Of a DNA stretch of 24,708 nucleotides, positions 14,227-22,433 are shown piece by piece (position 1 is the stretch's first letter; each line of letters begins with the position of its first letter). The notes under the pieces are model-generated. The model saw only the letters and a list, made by a program, of their open reading frames with translations. It did not search any database and was not told the origin of the DNA. The position numbers and the translations under genes are program-made. The stretch is taken from contig LIBD01000002.1 of assembly GCA_001437855.1 (NCBI GenBank), positions 1-24,708 of the forward strand. Direction: 5' to 3'. The stretch is from Actinobacteria bacterium BACL4 MAG-120820-bin23. GTDB taxonomy: Bacteria; Actinomycetota; Actinomycetes; Nanopelagicales; Nanopelagicaceae.

Positions 14227-15756
14227 ATGTCCGCCAATAAGGTTGCCGCTACACAATCGCGAGCTTTAAGAACTATCTCCACCCTTCTTTTAGTGATTGT
14301 TGCCTTTTCTGGAATTGCTGTTGTGGTTGGAGCCACCTCATTTAAATTAGGTCTAGACCTACAAGGTGGAACTAGCGTTACTTTGCAACCGAGAATTCAA
14401 GATGGTGTGAGTGGAAACGTAACCTCTGAATCTATAGACCAAGCCGTTGCGATTATTCGTCAGCGAGTTAACTCTCTTGGTGTTGCAGAATCTGAAGTTG
14501 CTGCACAGGGCACTGGTGTTAACCGACAAATTATTATTAGCGTGCCTGGTGAGACCGGAAGAAGAATTGTTGATCTAGTTGGACAGACTGCTGAATTAAG
14601 ATTTAGGCCAGTACTGGTTGAAGCAGCTGCGAATGCAGCGACAGTAGGTAGTGATCCCATTGCTTTACCGGCTGGCGTAACTCCTGAGTTAAGTGCACAG
14701 TTTGCTGCCCTGGATTGTTCGCTGCCAGAAAATAGACAAGGCGGCGTTAGTGGTAATGAAACTCAAGCAGTTGTTAGTTGCGATCGTGCCGGAGGAGCAA
14801 AATACATACTTGCTCCAGCTGAAGTTTTAGGAAAGCAAATTACTCAAGCAACTTCCTTGATTGACCCACAAGGAGCATCTGGCTGGTATGTAACTTTGGA
14901 GTTTGATGGTGAGGGAACAAGCAAGTTTGGTGCAATGACTTCTCGCTTAACAGGATTACCAGCACCACAAAATCAAGCGGCAATTGTTTTGGATGGCTTG
15001 GTTTATTCAGCACCTAGAATCAATGAGGCGATTAATACGGGTACAGCCCAAATTACTGGAAATTTTACGCAATTAGATGCGCAAGATTTGGCAAATGTAC
15101 TCAAATATGGCGCGCTTCCACTTGCTTTTGATCGAGGAGAGGTTCAACAAGTTTCACCAACATTAGGTGCCGAACAATTACGCGGTGGCTTAATTGCAGG
15201 AATTCTTGGACTCTTGCTAGTTTTTATCTATTCAATTTTGTACTATCGAGGGCTTGGAATAGTCTCGGTCGGATCATTGCTTGTCGCAACGATTATGACT
15301 CTTCTTTCATTCTTGTTACTAGGTGAATGGATCGGATTTACATTAACTCTTGCAGGTATTGCAGGTGCCATCGTAGCTATCGGCATTACAGCAGATTCAT
15401 TCATTGTTTATTTTGAGCGTATCAGAGATGAAGTTCGTGAAGGAAAATCTCTACGTTCTGCAGTTGAGACTGGGTGGGCTAGAGCCAGACGAACTGTGAT
15501 CGTGGCTGACGTTGTTTCAATGATCGCTGCCATAATGCTTTATACATTTGCTGTGGGTGGAGTTCGGGGTTTTGCTTTCGCATTGGGTCTAACAACAATC
15601 ATAGATTTGATAGTCGTTTTCCTCTTTACAAAGCCGTTAGTTACATACTTGTCTAAGTTTAATTTCTTTAACCAGGGACATCCGCTATCAGGTTTTTCTC
15701 CAAAATCCATTGGCTTGGTACAAACCAATTCATCTGAAAAAGCGGAGGTTAAGTAA
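14227..15756 (+). CDS. secD: Protein translocase subunit SecD
   Basis: SecD assists SecYEG in proton-motive-force-dependent export and, with SecF, forms the 12-helix translocase accessory unit. The 509-residue protein has a first membrane helix at about 17-38 followed by the SecD hallmark LGLDLQGGT (41-49). The large extracytoplasmic domain carries a cysteine pair (LDCS and VSCD) typical of actinobacterial SecD. Five C-terminal helices include AGAIVAIGITADSFIVYFERIRDE. I prefer ATG 14227 to TTG 14218 because of the -10 spacing. A GGAGG Shine-Dalgarno for secF lies inside its 3' end. Confidence 0.96.
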   Translation: MSANKVAATQSRALRTISTLLLVIVAFSGIAVVVGATSFKLGLDLQGGTSVTLQPRIQDGVSGNVTSESIDQAVAIIRQRVNSLGVAESEVAAQGTGVNRQIIISVPGETGRRIVDLVGQTAELRFRPVLVEAAANAATVGSDPIALPAGVTPELSAQFAALDCSLPENRQGGVSGNETQAVVSCDRAGGAKYILAPAEVLGKQITQATSLIDPQGASGWYVTLEFDGEGTSKFGAMTSRLTGLPAPQNQAAIVLDGLVYSAPRINEAINTGTAQITGNFTQLDAQDLANVLKYGALPLAFDRGEVQQVSPTLGAEQLRGGLIAGILGLLLVFIYSILYYRGLGIVSVGSLLVATIMTLLSFLLLGEWIGFTLTLAGIAGAIVAIGITADSFIVYFERIRDEVREGKSLRSAVETGWARARRTVIVADVVSMIAAIMLYTFAVGGVRGFAFALGLTTIIDLIVVFLFTKPLVTYLSKFNFFNQGHPLSGFSPKSIGLVQTNSSEKAEVK

Positions 15757-16799
15757 TGGCTAAATTTTCTGGCTTAGGTGGGCGCTTATACCGCGGCGAA
15801 ACATCAGTAGATTTTATTGGTAAGCGCAAAATCTGGTACTCATTCAGCCTTTTGTTAATCATTATCTCTGGCGTAACTATTTTTACTCAAGGCTTGCATT
15901 TAGGCATTGAATTTAAGGGCGGTTCATCTTTTACTGTTAATAGCTCTAATGCATCAATTAATAAAGCAGAAGATGCTTTGTCAGCTGCTGGAATTGACTC
16001 TCAAACAATCATCCAAATGATTGGTAATGACAAAGTAAGAATTCAAACAGATGCATTAACTGGAGCCGAACAAGGTTCAGTCGAGAGTGCATTATCTTCC
16101 GAATTTAATGTCACAATTGATTCTATAGATTCACAGATCATTGGACCTTCTTGGGGAGAAGAGATAACACGCAAAGCAATTTATGGTCTTCTTGGATTCT
16201 TATTAGTTGTAATGATCTACCTAGCGATGGCTTTAGAAGGAAAAATGGCCGTTGCCGCTATTATTGCTGTAGTACATGATGTGTTCATTACTGTTGGTAT
16301 TTATGCAGTCGTTGGTTTTGAAGTTACACCTGCAACTGTAATTGGGTTCTTAACCATCCTGGGATACTCTTTATATGACACGGTAGTTGTATTTGATAAA
16401 GTAAGAGAAAATACCAAGGGAATCGCTGCAAGCGGGAGAAGCACTTACTCACATGCTGCCAACCTGGCTGTTAATCAGACTATTGTGAGATCATTTAATA
16501 CTTCTTTGGTAGCACTACTGCCTGTTGGATCAATTTTATTTGTTGGTGCTGGCTTATTAGGTGCAGGAACTCTTAAAGACCTTTCCTTAGCTTTGTTTAT
16601 AGGCTTGGCAACTGGAACATACTCCTCATTGTGTATTGCTACTCCTATTTTAGCGGCACTTCGCGAGCGGGAGCCTGCAATGCAAGCTTTGCGAAAGCGA
16701 GTAGGAAATAGATCAGATAAGCCAAACACAGTAAGTTCAGTTCAGGAAAAAGTAGATCGTGGACCAAGGAATCAACCTAAGCGCGATCGTCGTAGATAA
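15756..16799 (+). CDS. secF: Protein translocase subunit SecF
   Basis: Partner of SecD in export. The 347-residue protein has six predicted membrane helices, the extracytoplasmic motif LGIEFKGGSSF after helix 1, and the conserved TILGYSLYDTVVVFDKVREN in the helix 4-5 region. The C-terminal tail is basic and disordered (GPRNQPKRDRRR). It starts one base into the secD stop (TAATG), preceded by a strong GGAGG (15744-15748). The apt gene found between secF and relA in many actinobacteria is missing; only 31 bp separate them. Confidence 0.96.
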   Translation: MAKFSGLGGRLYRGETSVDFIGKRKIWYSFSLLLIIISGVTIFTQGLHLGIEFKGGSSFTVNSSNASINKAEDALSAAGIDSQTIIQMIGNDKVRIQTDALTGAEQGSVESALSSEFNVTIDSIDSQIIGPSWGEEITRKAIYGLLGFLLVVMIYLAMALEGKMAVAAIIAVVHDVFITVGIYAVVGFEVTPATVIGFLTILGYSLYDTVVVFDKVRENTKGIAASGRSTYSHAANLAVNQTIVRSFNTSLVALLPVGSILFVGAGLLGAGTLKDLSLALFIGLATGTYSSLCIATPILAALREREPAMQALRKRVGNRSDKPNTVSSVQEKVDRGPRNQPKRDRRR

Positions 16800-16830
16800 T
16801 TAATTGAAGTAAGTCAGGGGTCAGCGCGCT

Positions 16831-18999
16831 ATGACAACAACAAGTTTGTTAAAGCCGCTTGTCGATGGATTAACTAAATCTCATCCAGGGTTCGCACTTT
16901 CTGAGTTAGAAAAAGCTTTCGATGCTGCTGAAAAAGCACATTCTGGTCAATTAAGGAAATCTGGCGAGGACTACATCACCCATCCAGTTGCTGTTGCACA
17001 AATTCTTATCGATCTAGGAATGGATCTAGCAACGGTTATTGCAGCCCTATTGCATGACACGGTAGAGGACACTTCTTTCTCAGTAGAACAAATCAGAAAT
17101 CAATTCGGCGAAGAGGTTTCATCTCTTGTTGATGGTGTAACAAAATTGGACAAGCTAACTTACGGTCCAACAGCGGAGGCTGAGACTCTGCGAAAAATGG
17201 TAATCGCAATGTCGAGAGATATTAGAGTTTTAGTCATCAAATTAGCAGATCGCCTTCATAACGCACGAACTTGGCAATTTATAGAAGATGATAAAGCAAA
17301 GAAGAAGGCTAGGGAGACTATTGATATTTATGCTCCATTAGCTCACCGATTAGGAATGAATGCCATCAAATGGGAACTGGAAGATTTGTCATTTAAGGTT
17401 CTAGAACCTAAGAAGTTTGATGAAATCGAACGGCTAGTGGGTGAGAGATCACCAGCAAGAGAACAATTAACTAATGAAGTTGTTGATGCAATCACAAGTG
17501 ACTTAAAGCTTGAAGGCGTAACTGCGCAAGTCAAAGGTAGGCAAAAACATTTCTATAGCGTGTACCAAAAGATGGTTGTTCGAGGGCGTGAATTTAATGA
17601 GATCTATGATTTGGTTGGAATCCGAATACTTGTTGAATCAGTTCGAGATTGTTATGGAGTTCTTGGGTCAATTCATGCGCGCTGGAGTCCAGTACCTGGA
17701 AGATTTAAAGATTACATTGCCATGCCTAAGTTTAATTTATACCAGTCTCTACACACCACTGTTATTGGCCCGAACGGAAAAGCAGTAGAGATTCAAATCA
17801 GAACATTTGATATGCACGCTAGAGCCGAGTTTGGTATTGCTGCTCACTGGAAGTACAAACAGAAATCAAGCGATGGTGATAAATCTCCGGATGCGTTGTG
17901 GCTACGTCAGCTTCATGAATGGCAACAGGAGAGTGAAGATGTTACAGATTTTCTCGAGACTCTACGGTATGACTTGCGCACACCAGAAGTTTTTGTATTT
18001 ACACCCAAAGGAAGTGTGATTGCCCTTCCGTCTGGCTCAACGCCAGTTGATTTTGCATATGCAGTACATACTGAAGTTGGAAATAAGTGTGTAGGCGCAA
18101 AAGTAAATGGAAAACTAGTCCCACTCGAATCTCATTTAATAAATGGAGATGTTGTTGAGGTGGTTATTAACAAAGGTTTAAATGCTGCGCCCAGTCATGA
18201 TTGGTTAAATTTTGTAACTTCATCTCGTGCCAGATCTAAAATCAAGGCCTGGTTTTCTAAAGAAAGAAAAGAAGAGGCGATTGAAGCTGGTCAAGAATCA
18301 ATTGCAAGGCAGATGAGAAAAGCAGGCTTACCTATACAAAAAATATTGGGAGGACATGCGCTTTTAGAGTTAGCTCATGAACTTAGATATGAGGATATTG
18401 AAAGTTTGTATGAATCTGTCGGTAATGGTCATATCTCTGCGCACTCAGTAATAGAGAAATTAATGATTCAAATAGGCACAGTAGACAGTCATCCCGAAAA
18501 CGAACCAACCCCGCTTCAAACTCGAGTTAAGCGAGAGCGGAAAAGTATCACTGGAATTGATGTAGAAGGGGCCGATGATGTACTTGTAAAGCTTGCTAGA
18601 TGCTGCGCGCCAGTTCCAGGAGATGAAATTACTGGATTTATAACTCGAGGCAGTGGAGTCTCAGTGCACCGAAGCGATTGTATAAATATGGGCGATTTGA
18701 AAGTTCATCAGTTCGACCGCATAGTTGGTGTGAAGTGGAATAATTCTGCAAAAAGTACTTTCCTGGTAAATATTCAAGTCGAAGCATTGGATAGAGCAAG
18801 GCTACTTTCAGATATTACTAAAGCATTATCAGATCAGCATGTAAATATTTTAAGTGCTTCAGTTGTTACCAATAAAGACCAAACTGCAATAAGCAAATTC
18901 CTTTTTGAAATGGCAGATGCTTCACATCTTGATACAGTACTAGCGGCTGTAAGATCAGTAGAGGGTGTTTACGACGTTAATCGGGTATTCAACAACTAA
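16831..18999 (+). CDS. relA: Bifunctional (p)ppGpp synthetase/hydrolase (Rel/RSH)
   Basis: Controls the stringent response by making and degrading (p)ppGpp. All domains of a long RSH are present in 722 residues. The HD hydrolase has H51, H75-D76 and D140. The synthetase has RFKD at 291-294 followed by YIAMPKFNLYQSLHT, a TGS domain spans about 385-446, and a cysteine motif ARCCAPVPGDEI precedes a C-terminal ACT domain (about 645-720). RFKD rather than ExDD and an intact HD site mark a bifunctional enzyme. AGGGG (16816-16820) is a distant Shine-Dalgarno. The TAA overlaps the stop of the convergent DUF349 gene. Confidence 0.97.
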   Translation: MTTTSLLKPLVDGLTKSHPGFALSELEKAFDAAEKAHSGQLRKSGEDYITHPVAVAQILIDLGMDLATVIAALLHDTVEDTSFSVEQIRNQFGEEVSSLVDGVTKLDKLTYGPTAEAETLRKMVIAMSRDIRVLVIKLADRLHNARTWQFIEDDKAKKKARETIDIYAPLAHRLGMNAIKWELEDLSFKVLEPKKFDEIERLVGERSPAREQLTNEVVDAITSDLKLEGVTAQVKGRQKHFYSVYQKMVVRGREFNEIYDLVGIRILVESVRDCYGVLGSIHARWSPVPGRFKDYIAMPKFNLYQSLHTTVIGPNGKAVEIQIRTFDMHARAEFGIAAHWKYKQKSSDGDKSPDALWLRQLHEWQQESEDVTDFLETLRYDLRTPEVFVFTPKGSVIALPSGSTPVDFAYAVHTEVGNKCVGAKVNGKLVPLESHLINGDVVEVVINKGLNAAPSHDWLNFVTSSRARSKIKAWFSKERKEEAIEAGQESIARQMRKAGLPIQKILGGHALLELAHELRYEDIESLYESVGNGHISAHSVIEKLMIQIGTVDSHPENEPTPLQTRVKRERKSITGIDVEGADDVLVKLARCCAPVPGDEITGFITRGSGVSVHRSDCINMGDLKVHQFDRIVGVKWNNSAKSTFLVNIQVEALDRARLLSDITKALSDQHVNILSASVVTNKDQTAISKFLFEMADASHLDTVLAAVRSVEGVYDVNRVFNN

Positions 19000-20303
19000 C
19001 TTGTAAATTCAGTTAATCCTTTTTGAGCTTGTTCTAACCAAACTCGACGAGCAGCAGCAGCCTCTCGAGCCACCATAGCTTTAGCTGTTTGACCAGCAGC
19101 CTCAGCCTTTACTGCTTGTTTTTCATAATTTTCAATCGCTTCAGCTAAGCCTTGAACAACCTTATTAGCTTGAGCCTTTGCAGTAGGGTCGCTCTTTCGC
19201 TGGAAATTTCTTTCCAGTTCATTAATTTCATCTTCAATTTTCTTTATTTTACTGTCTAATGCAGATTTCTTTTTGCGATCTGTCATACCTATTCTTTGAT
19301 ACTTATCCATCAAATCGTTGAATTTTTTCTTTGCAGGTTTAAAATCAGTGATTGGAAGTAAGGCTTCGAATTCAGCTACCAGTGCTTCTCGCTTACTCAG
19401 ATTCTCAACCATAGAGCCTTTGCGCTTTTCCATATCAGAATTTTTAGCTGTAAAGAAAGAATCCTGAGCAATCTTAAATCTGTTCCAAAGCGCAGTATCC
19501 GAAGATTTCTTACCTCTACCTGAAGCTTTCCACTGGTCCATTAGCGATTTAAAGCGCTTAGCGGTGTTTAACCAATCTTTAGAGTTAGCAAGACTTTCTG
19601 CCTCTTTAACAATCAATTCCTTGGCGACTGCAATTGATTTATGTTCTCCATCTAAGTTTGCAAAGTGCACTCTACGTCTTTTATCAAACTTATTTCGAGA
19701 TGATGAAAACCTCTTCCAAAGCGCAGTATCAACTTTTTTATCCAGGCGAGGTGCTTTTTTCCAATCCTCTAGTAACTCTTTCAAACGTGCCGTAGTTACT
19801 TTCCAGGCTACTGAATCGACTAGAGATTCTGCCTCTGCAACAATTTTTTCCTTAATCGCAGCAGCTTCAACTTTGCGTGCCTCTCGCTCAGCAGCTTGAG
19901 CTGCTTTCTTTGCAATGTAAGCACCCTCATGTTCACTTATTAATGCTGGGATTTTTTCGAGAGAGCTAGATAGATTTTCTAGATCGCCAACACCATTTAG
20001 ATCTTTGATTTGGTTTCTAAGTTTATTAACTGCTTCATGAGCATCGCTTGGTACCATTGCACCTGATCGAATTCTCGCCGCAAGTAGCGCAACCTCTGAA
20101 GCCACCATTTCAAATTTTTTTACAAAATAAGCCAAAGCTTCTTCTGGGCTTTTGCCTGGATAAGAGCCGACCGCTCGATCTCCAGTAGGGGTGATTACAT
20201 AAACAGTGCCATCTTCGGCAACTCGACCAAACTTTGCAGGATCTCCTATAAGTACCGCTGCTGCCCCAGTATTCGAAAGGTTTAAAGACTCTTGGCTATT
20301 CAT
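18996..20303 (-). CDS. DUF349 repeat coiled-coil protein
   Basis: The 435-residue, highly charged, mostly helical protein carries three DUF349 repeats of about 60-70 residues (roughly 156-210, 232-290 and 305-365). Each has a W/F-K-...-LKELLEDWK then LWxRFxxxRxxF pattern, clearest in the first two. The N-terminal 55 residues form a separate small domain (GRVAEDGTVYVITPTGDRAVG). Ala/Glu-rich coils lie at about 125-160 and at the C-terminus. The family occurs next to relA in actinobacteria; its role is not established. The start at 20303 is chosen for GAAAGG eight bases upstream, giving MNSQESLN. The gene converges on relA, and their stop codons overlap by four bases. Confidence 0.88.
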   Translation of the reverse strand: MNSQESLNLSNTGAAAVLIGDPAKFGRVAEDGTVYVITPTGDRAVGSYPGKSPEEALAYFVKKFEMVASEVALLAARIRSGAMVPSDAHEAVNKLRNQIKDLNGVGDLENLSSSLEKIPALISEHEGAYIAKKAAQAAEREARKVEAAAIKEKIVAEAESLVDSVAWKVTTARLKELLEDWKKAPRLDKKVDTALWKRFSSSRNKFDKRRRVHFANLDGEHKSIAVAKELIVKEAESLANSKDWLNTAKRFKSLMDQWKASGRGKKSSDTALWNRFKIAQDSFFTAKNSDMEKRKGSMVENLSKREALVAEFEALLPITDFKPAKKKFNDLMDKYQRIGMTDRKKKSALDSKIKKIEDEINELERNFQRKSDPTAKAQANKVVQGLAEAIENYEKQAVKAEAAGQTAKAMVAREAAAARRVWLEQAQKGLTEFTS

Positions 20304-20358
20304 AATGCTTACCTTTCGTTGCACGATCGCTATGAAGCTTTCGTTATGGGGCGGCGTA

Positions 20359-20391
20359 GTAATTAATTTTGCAAAATTGCATTTTAATTAC
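20359..20391. promoter_or_regulatory. Nested palindromes between DUF349 gene and MBL hydrolase gene
   Basis: An 8-bp inverted repeat GTAATTAA/TTAATTAC flanks the element (20359-20366 and 20384-20391). Inside it is the 14-bp perfect palindrome AATTTTGCAAAATT (20365-20378). It sits in the only sizeable divergent gap. AT richness raises the chance of coincidence. It could be an operator for either gene, or a bidirectional hairpin. Confidence 0.35.
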
Positions 20392-20475
20392 AGGTTTAGT
20401 GCTGGCTAAAAGATAGCCTAGATAGGTATTTTTTGGGAAATCCGCCGATAGTTAGAGATGAGCAGAGGGGTGAGC

Positions 20476-21168
20476 GTGCTTATTGAACGGGTAGTTGCCC
20501 CCTATTTTGAAACAAATTGTTGGATTTTAGCTCCAGAATCTGGTCAGGAGTGCGTCATCGTGGACCCCGGCATCGGTAAACCGGATTTAGTTAAGAACGT
20601 CAAAGATAAATTGGAGTCGCACAATCTTAAGCCAATTGCAGTTTTGATAACTCATGGTCACTTAGATCATTTTTTCTCGGTATTTCCGCTAACAAAAGAA
20701 ATTCCAATGCAGACATATATTACAAAAACTGATCGATTTCTACTTGAGAATCCCATGGGTGCACTTGATAAAGGAGGAGTAAGTGAACAAATTCTTGAAG
20801 CTTTCGGTGCCAAAAATTTAAAAGAACCAGCTGATGTGGTCGAACTTGAAGATTTTTCAAAATTAGTTTTAGCTGATTTAAATATGGAAGTTGTATTTGC
20901 TCCAGGGCATACCAAGGGCTCCGTTATGTTTACTGTAGATGATGCACATCTTATTTCTGGGGACGTGCTATTCGCTGGCAGCATAGGGCGGACTGATTTA
21001 CCTACCGGATCGGCACAAGATATGAAGAAAACCTTGCGTGAGCGAATTTTAACGCTACCAGATCATCTAAATGTCCTGCCTGGGCACGGTGGGCAAACTA
21101 CAATCGGAACCGAGCGCGTAAGAAATCCTTACCTGCAAAATGATTTTCTCAATCAGAGTGGGTGGTGA
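20476..21168 (+). CDS. MBL-fold hydrolase (glyoxalase II-like)
   Basis: A metallo-beta-lactamase-fold metal-dependent hydrolase of the hydroxyacylglutathione-hydrolase-like group. Over 230 residues the metal ligands are H60, H62, D64 and H65 (THGHLDH), H145 (GHTKGSV), D163 (SGDVLF) and H204 (LPGHG). The natural substrate is unknown; actinobacteria lack glutathione, so a mycothiol-related or other thioester is a guess. GTG 20476 is preferred because GAGGGG ends five bases upstream and the start MLIERVVAPYFETNCW fits the family. ATG 20458 would add six residues. hisS follows immediately, as is usual in actinobacteria. Confidence 0.87.
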   Translation: MLIERVVAPYFETNCWILAPESGQECVIVDPGIGKPDLVKNVKDKLESHNLKPIAVLITHGHLDHFFSVFPLTKEIPMQTYITKTDRFLLENPMGALDKGGVSEQILEAFGAKNLKEPADVVELEDFSKLVLADLNMEVVFAPGHTKGSVMFTVDDAHLISGDVLFAGSIGRTDLPTGSAQDMKKTLRERILTLPDHLNVLPGHGGQTTIGTERVRNPYLQNDFLNQSGW

Positions 21169-21170
21169 AT

Positions 21171-22433
21171 ATGAGTAAGTTTCAGGCACCCAAGGGCGTG
21201 AGCGAGTATTTTCCTCCCAACTCTTTGCAATTTGAATATGTAAGAGATCAATTAATCAATAATGCAAAAGTAGCTGGCTACTCATTGATTGAATTGCCAA
21301 TGTTTGAGGATACTGAAGTTTTCACTAGGGGTGTTGGTGAATCAACTGATGTAGTCAGTAAAGAGATGTATACCTTTGAAGATCGAGGCGGAAGATCAAT
21401 CACGCTAAGACCAGAGGGCACGGCTGGGGTAATGAGATCAGTGATCGAACACAATTTGGACCGCGGTCAACTACCCGTCAAACTTTTTTACTCTGGGGCA
21501 TTTTTTAGAGCAGAGCGACCACAAGCCGGACGTTACCGACAATTTTATCAAGTAGGAATTGAAGCAATTGGCTACAACGATCCAGAGATTGATGCTGAAG
21601 TTATTTCAGTTGCTGATTCTGCTTTTAAAGCTTTAGGGCTGAAGAATTATAAACTCAATATAACCTCATTAGGAGATGCTAAGACTCGTGATTTACATCG
21701 AAAAGATTTAGTTAAATTTATTGCTGGATTAGACTTAGATGAAAGCACCTCCGAAAGGGCTAAATTAAATCCATTAAGACTCTTTGATGACAAGCGCGAA
21801 GAGATTAGATCTAAAATGCAAGGTGCACCACTTATCTTGGATTATCTAAGTGTTGAAAGTGCAGAACATTTCAGTAAAGTAAAACAATTACTTGAGAGTT
21901 TAAAAATAGATTACTTTGTAAATCCAAGAATGGTCAGAGGGCTGGATTATTACACGGGAACTGCATTTGAATTTGAGCATGAATTGCTCGGAGCACAATC
22001 TGGCATTGGCGGTGGTGGAAGATACGACGGCTTAATGGGGTTACTTGGTGGATCAGATCTAAGTGGCATAGGTTTTGGTCTTGGAGTTGATCGAGTATTA
22101 ATGGCGTGCCAGGCCGAAGGTTGCCTGCCAGAGTCGATTAACCCGTTACAACTTTTCATCGTCGCAATATCACAAGAGGCAAAGTCAGTTGCTTTTAAAT
22201 TAGTAAGTGAACTTAGAACTTTGGGTGTGACATGCGATATGGCATATGGAGATAGGGGATTAAAAGGTGGCATGAAGGCTGCAGATAAAAGCGGTGCGTT
22301 ATGCACGCTCGTAATTGGTGATGATGAAATCTCCTCTGGAAATTGTGATCTTAAGATAATGAAGAGTGGAGAAAATGTATCTAGTACTCTTAAGGCTTCT
22401 GAATTAGTAGTAAAGTTAGGAAATATTAAATAA
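21171..22433 (+). CDS. hisS: Histidyl-tRNA synthetase
   Basis: Charges tRNA-His. The 420-residue class II enzyme shows motif 1 and 2 elements (MYTFEDRGGRSITLRPEGTAG), then FRAERPQAGRYRQFYQ. The histidine-specific motif VRGLDYYTGTAFEFE, GGGGRYDGL and motif 3 GFGLGVDRVL follow, and a C-terminal anticodon-binding domain begins at about 330. ATG 21171 gives the family start MSKFQAPKG; GTG 21162 is less likely. It begins two bases after the MBL stop and its TAA shares one base with the aspS ATG. Confidence 0.96.
   Translation: MSKFQAPKGVSEYFPPNSLQFEYVRDQLINNAKVAGYSLIELPMFEDTEVFTRGVGESTDVVSKEMYTFEDRGGRSITLRPEGTAGVMRSVIEHNLDRGQLPVKLFYSGAFFRAERPQAGRYRQFYQVGIEAIGYNDPEIDAEVISVADSAFKALGLKNYKLNITSLGDAKTRDLHRKDLVKFIAGLDLDESTSERAKLNPLRLFDDKREEIRSKMQGAPLILDYLSVESAEHFSKVKQLLESLKIDYFVNPRMVRGLDYYTGTAFEFEHELLGAQSGIGGGGRYDGLMGLLGGSDLSGIGFGLGVDRVLMACQAEGCLPESINPLQLFIVAISQEAKSVAFKLVSELRTLGVTCDMAYGDRGLKGGMKAADKSGALCTLVIGDDEISSGNCDLKIMKSGENVSSTLKASELVVKLGNIK

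Noticed and set aside
19564..19899. Plus-strand open frame of 111 codons opposite the DUF349 gene
   Set aside because: Repetitive Ser/Leu/Ala product arising from the complement of a Lys/Glu/Ala-rich helical gene.
21950..22306. Minus-strand open frame of 118 codons inside hisS
   Set aside because: Antisense shadow of the conserved hisS core; the product is Pro/Ser-rich as expected from complementing that sequence.
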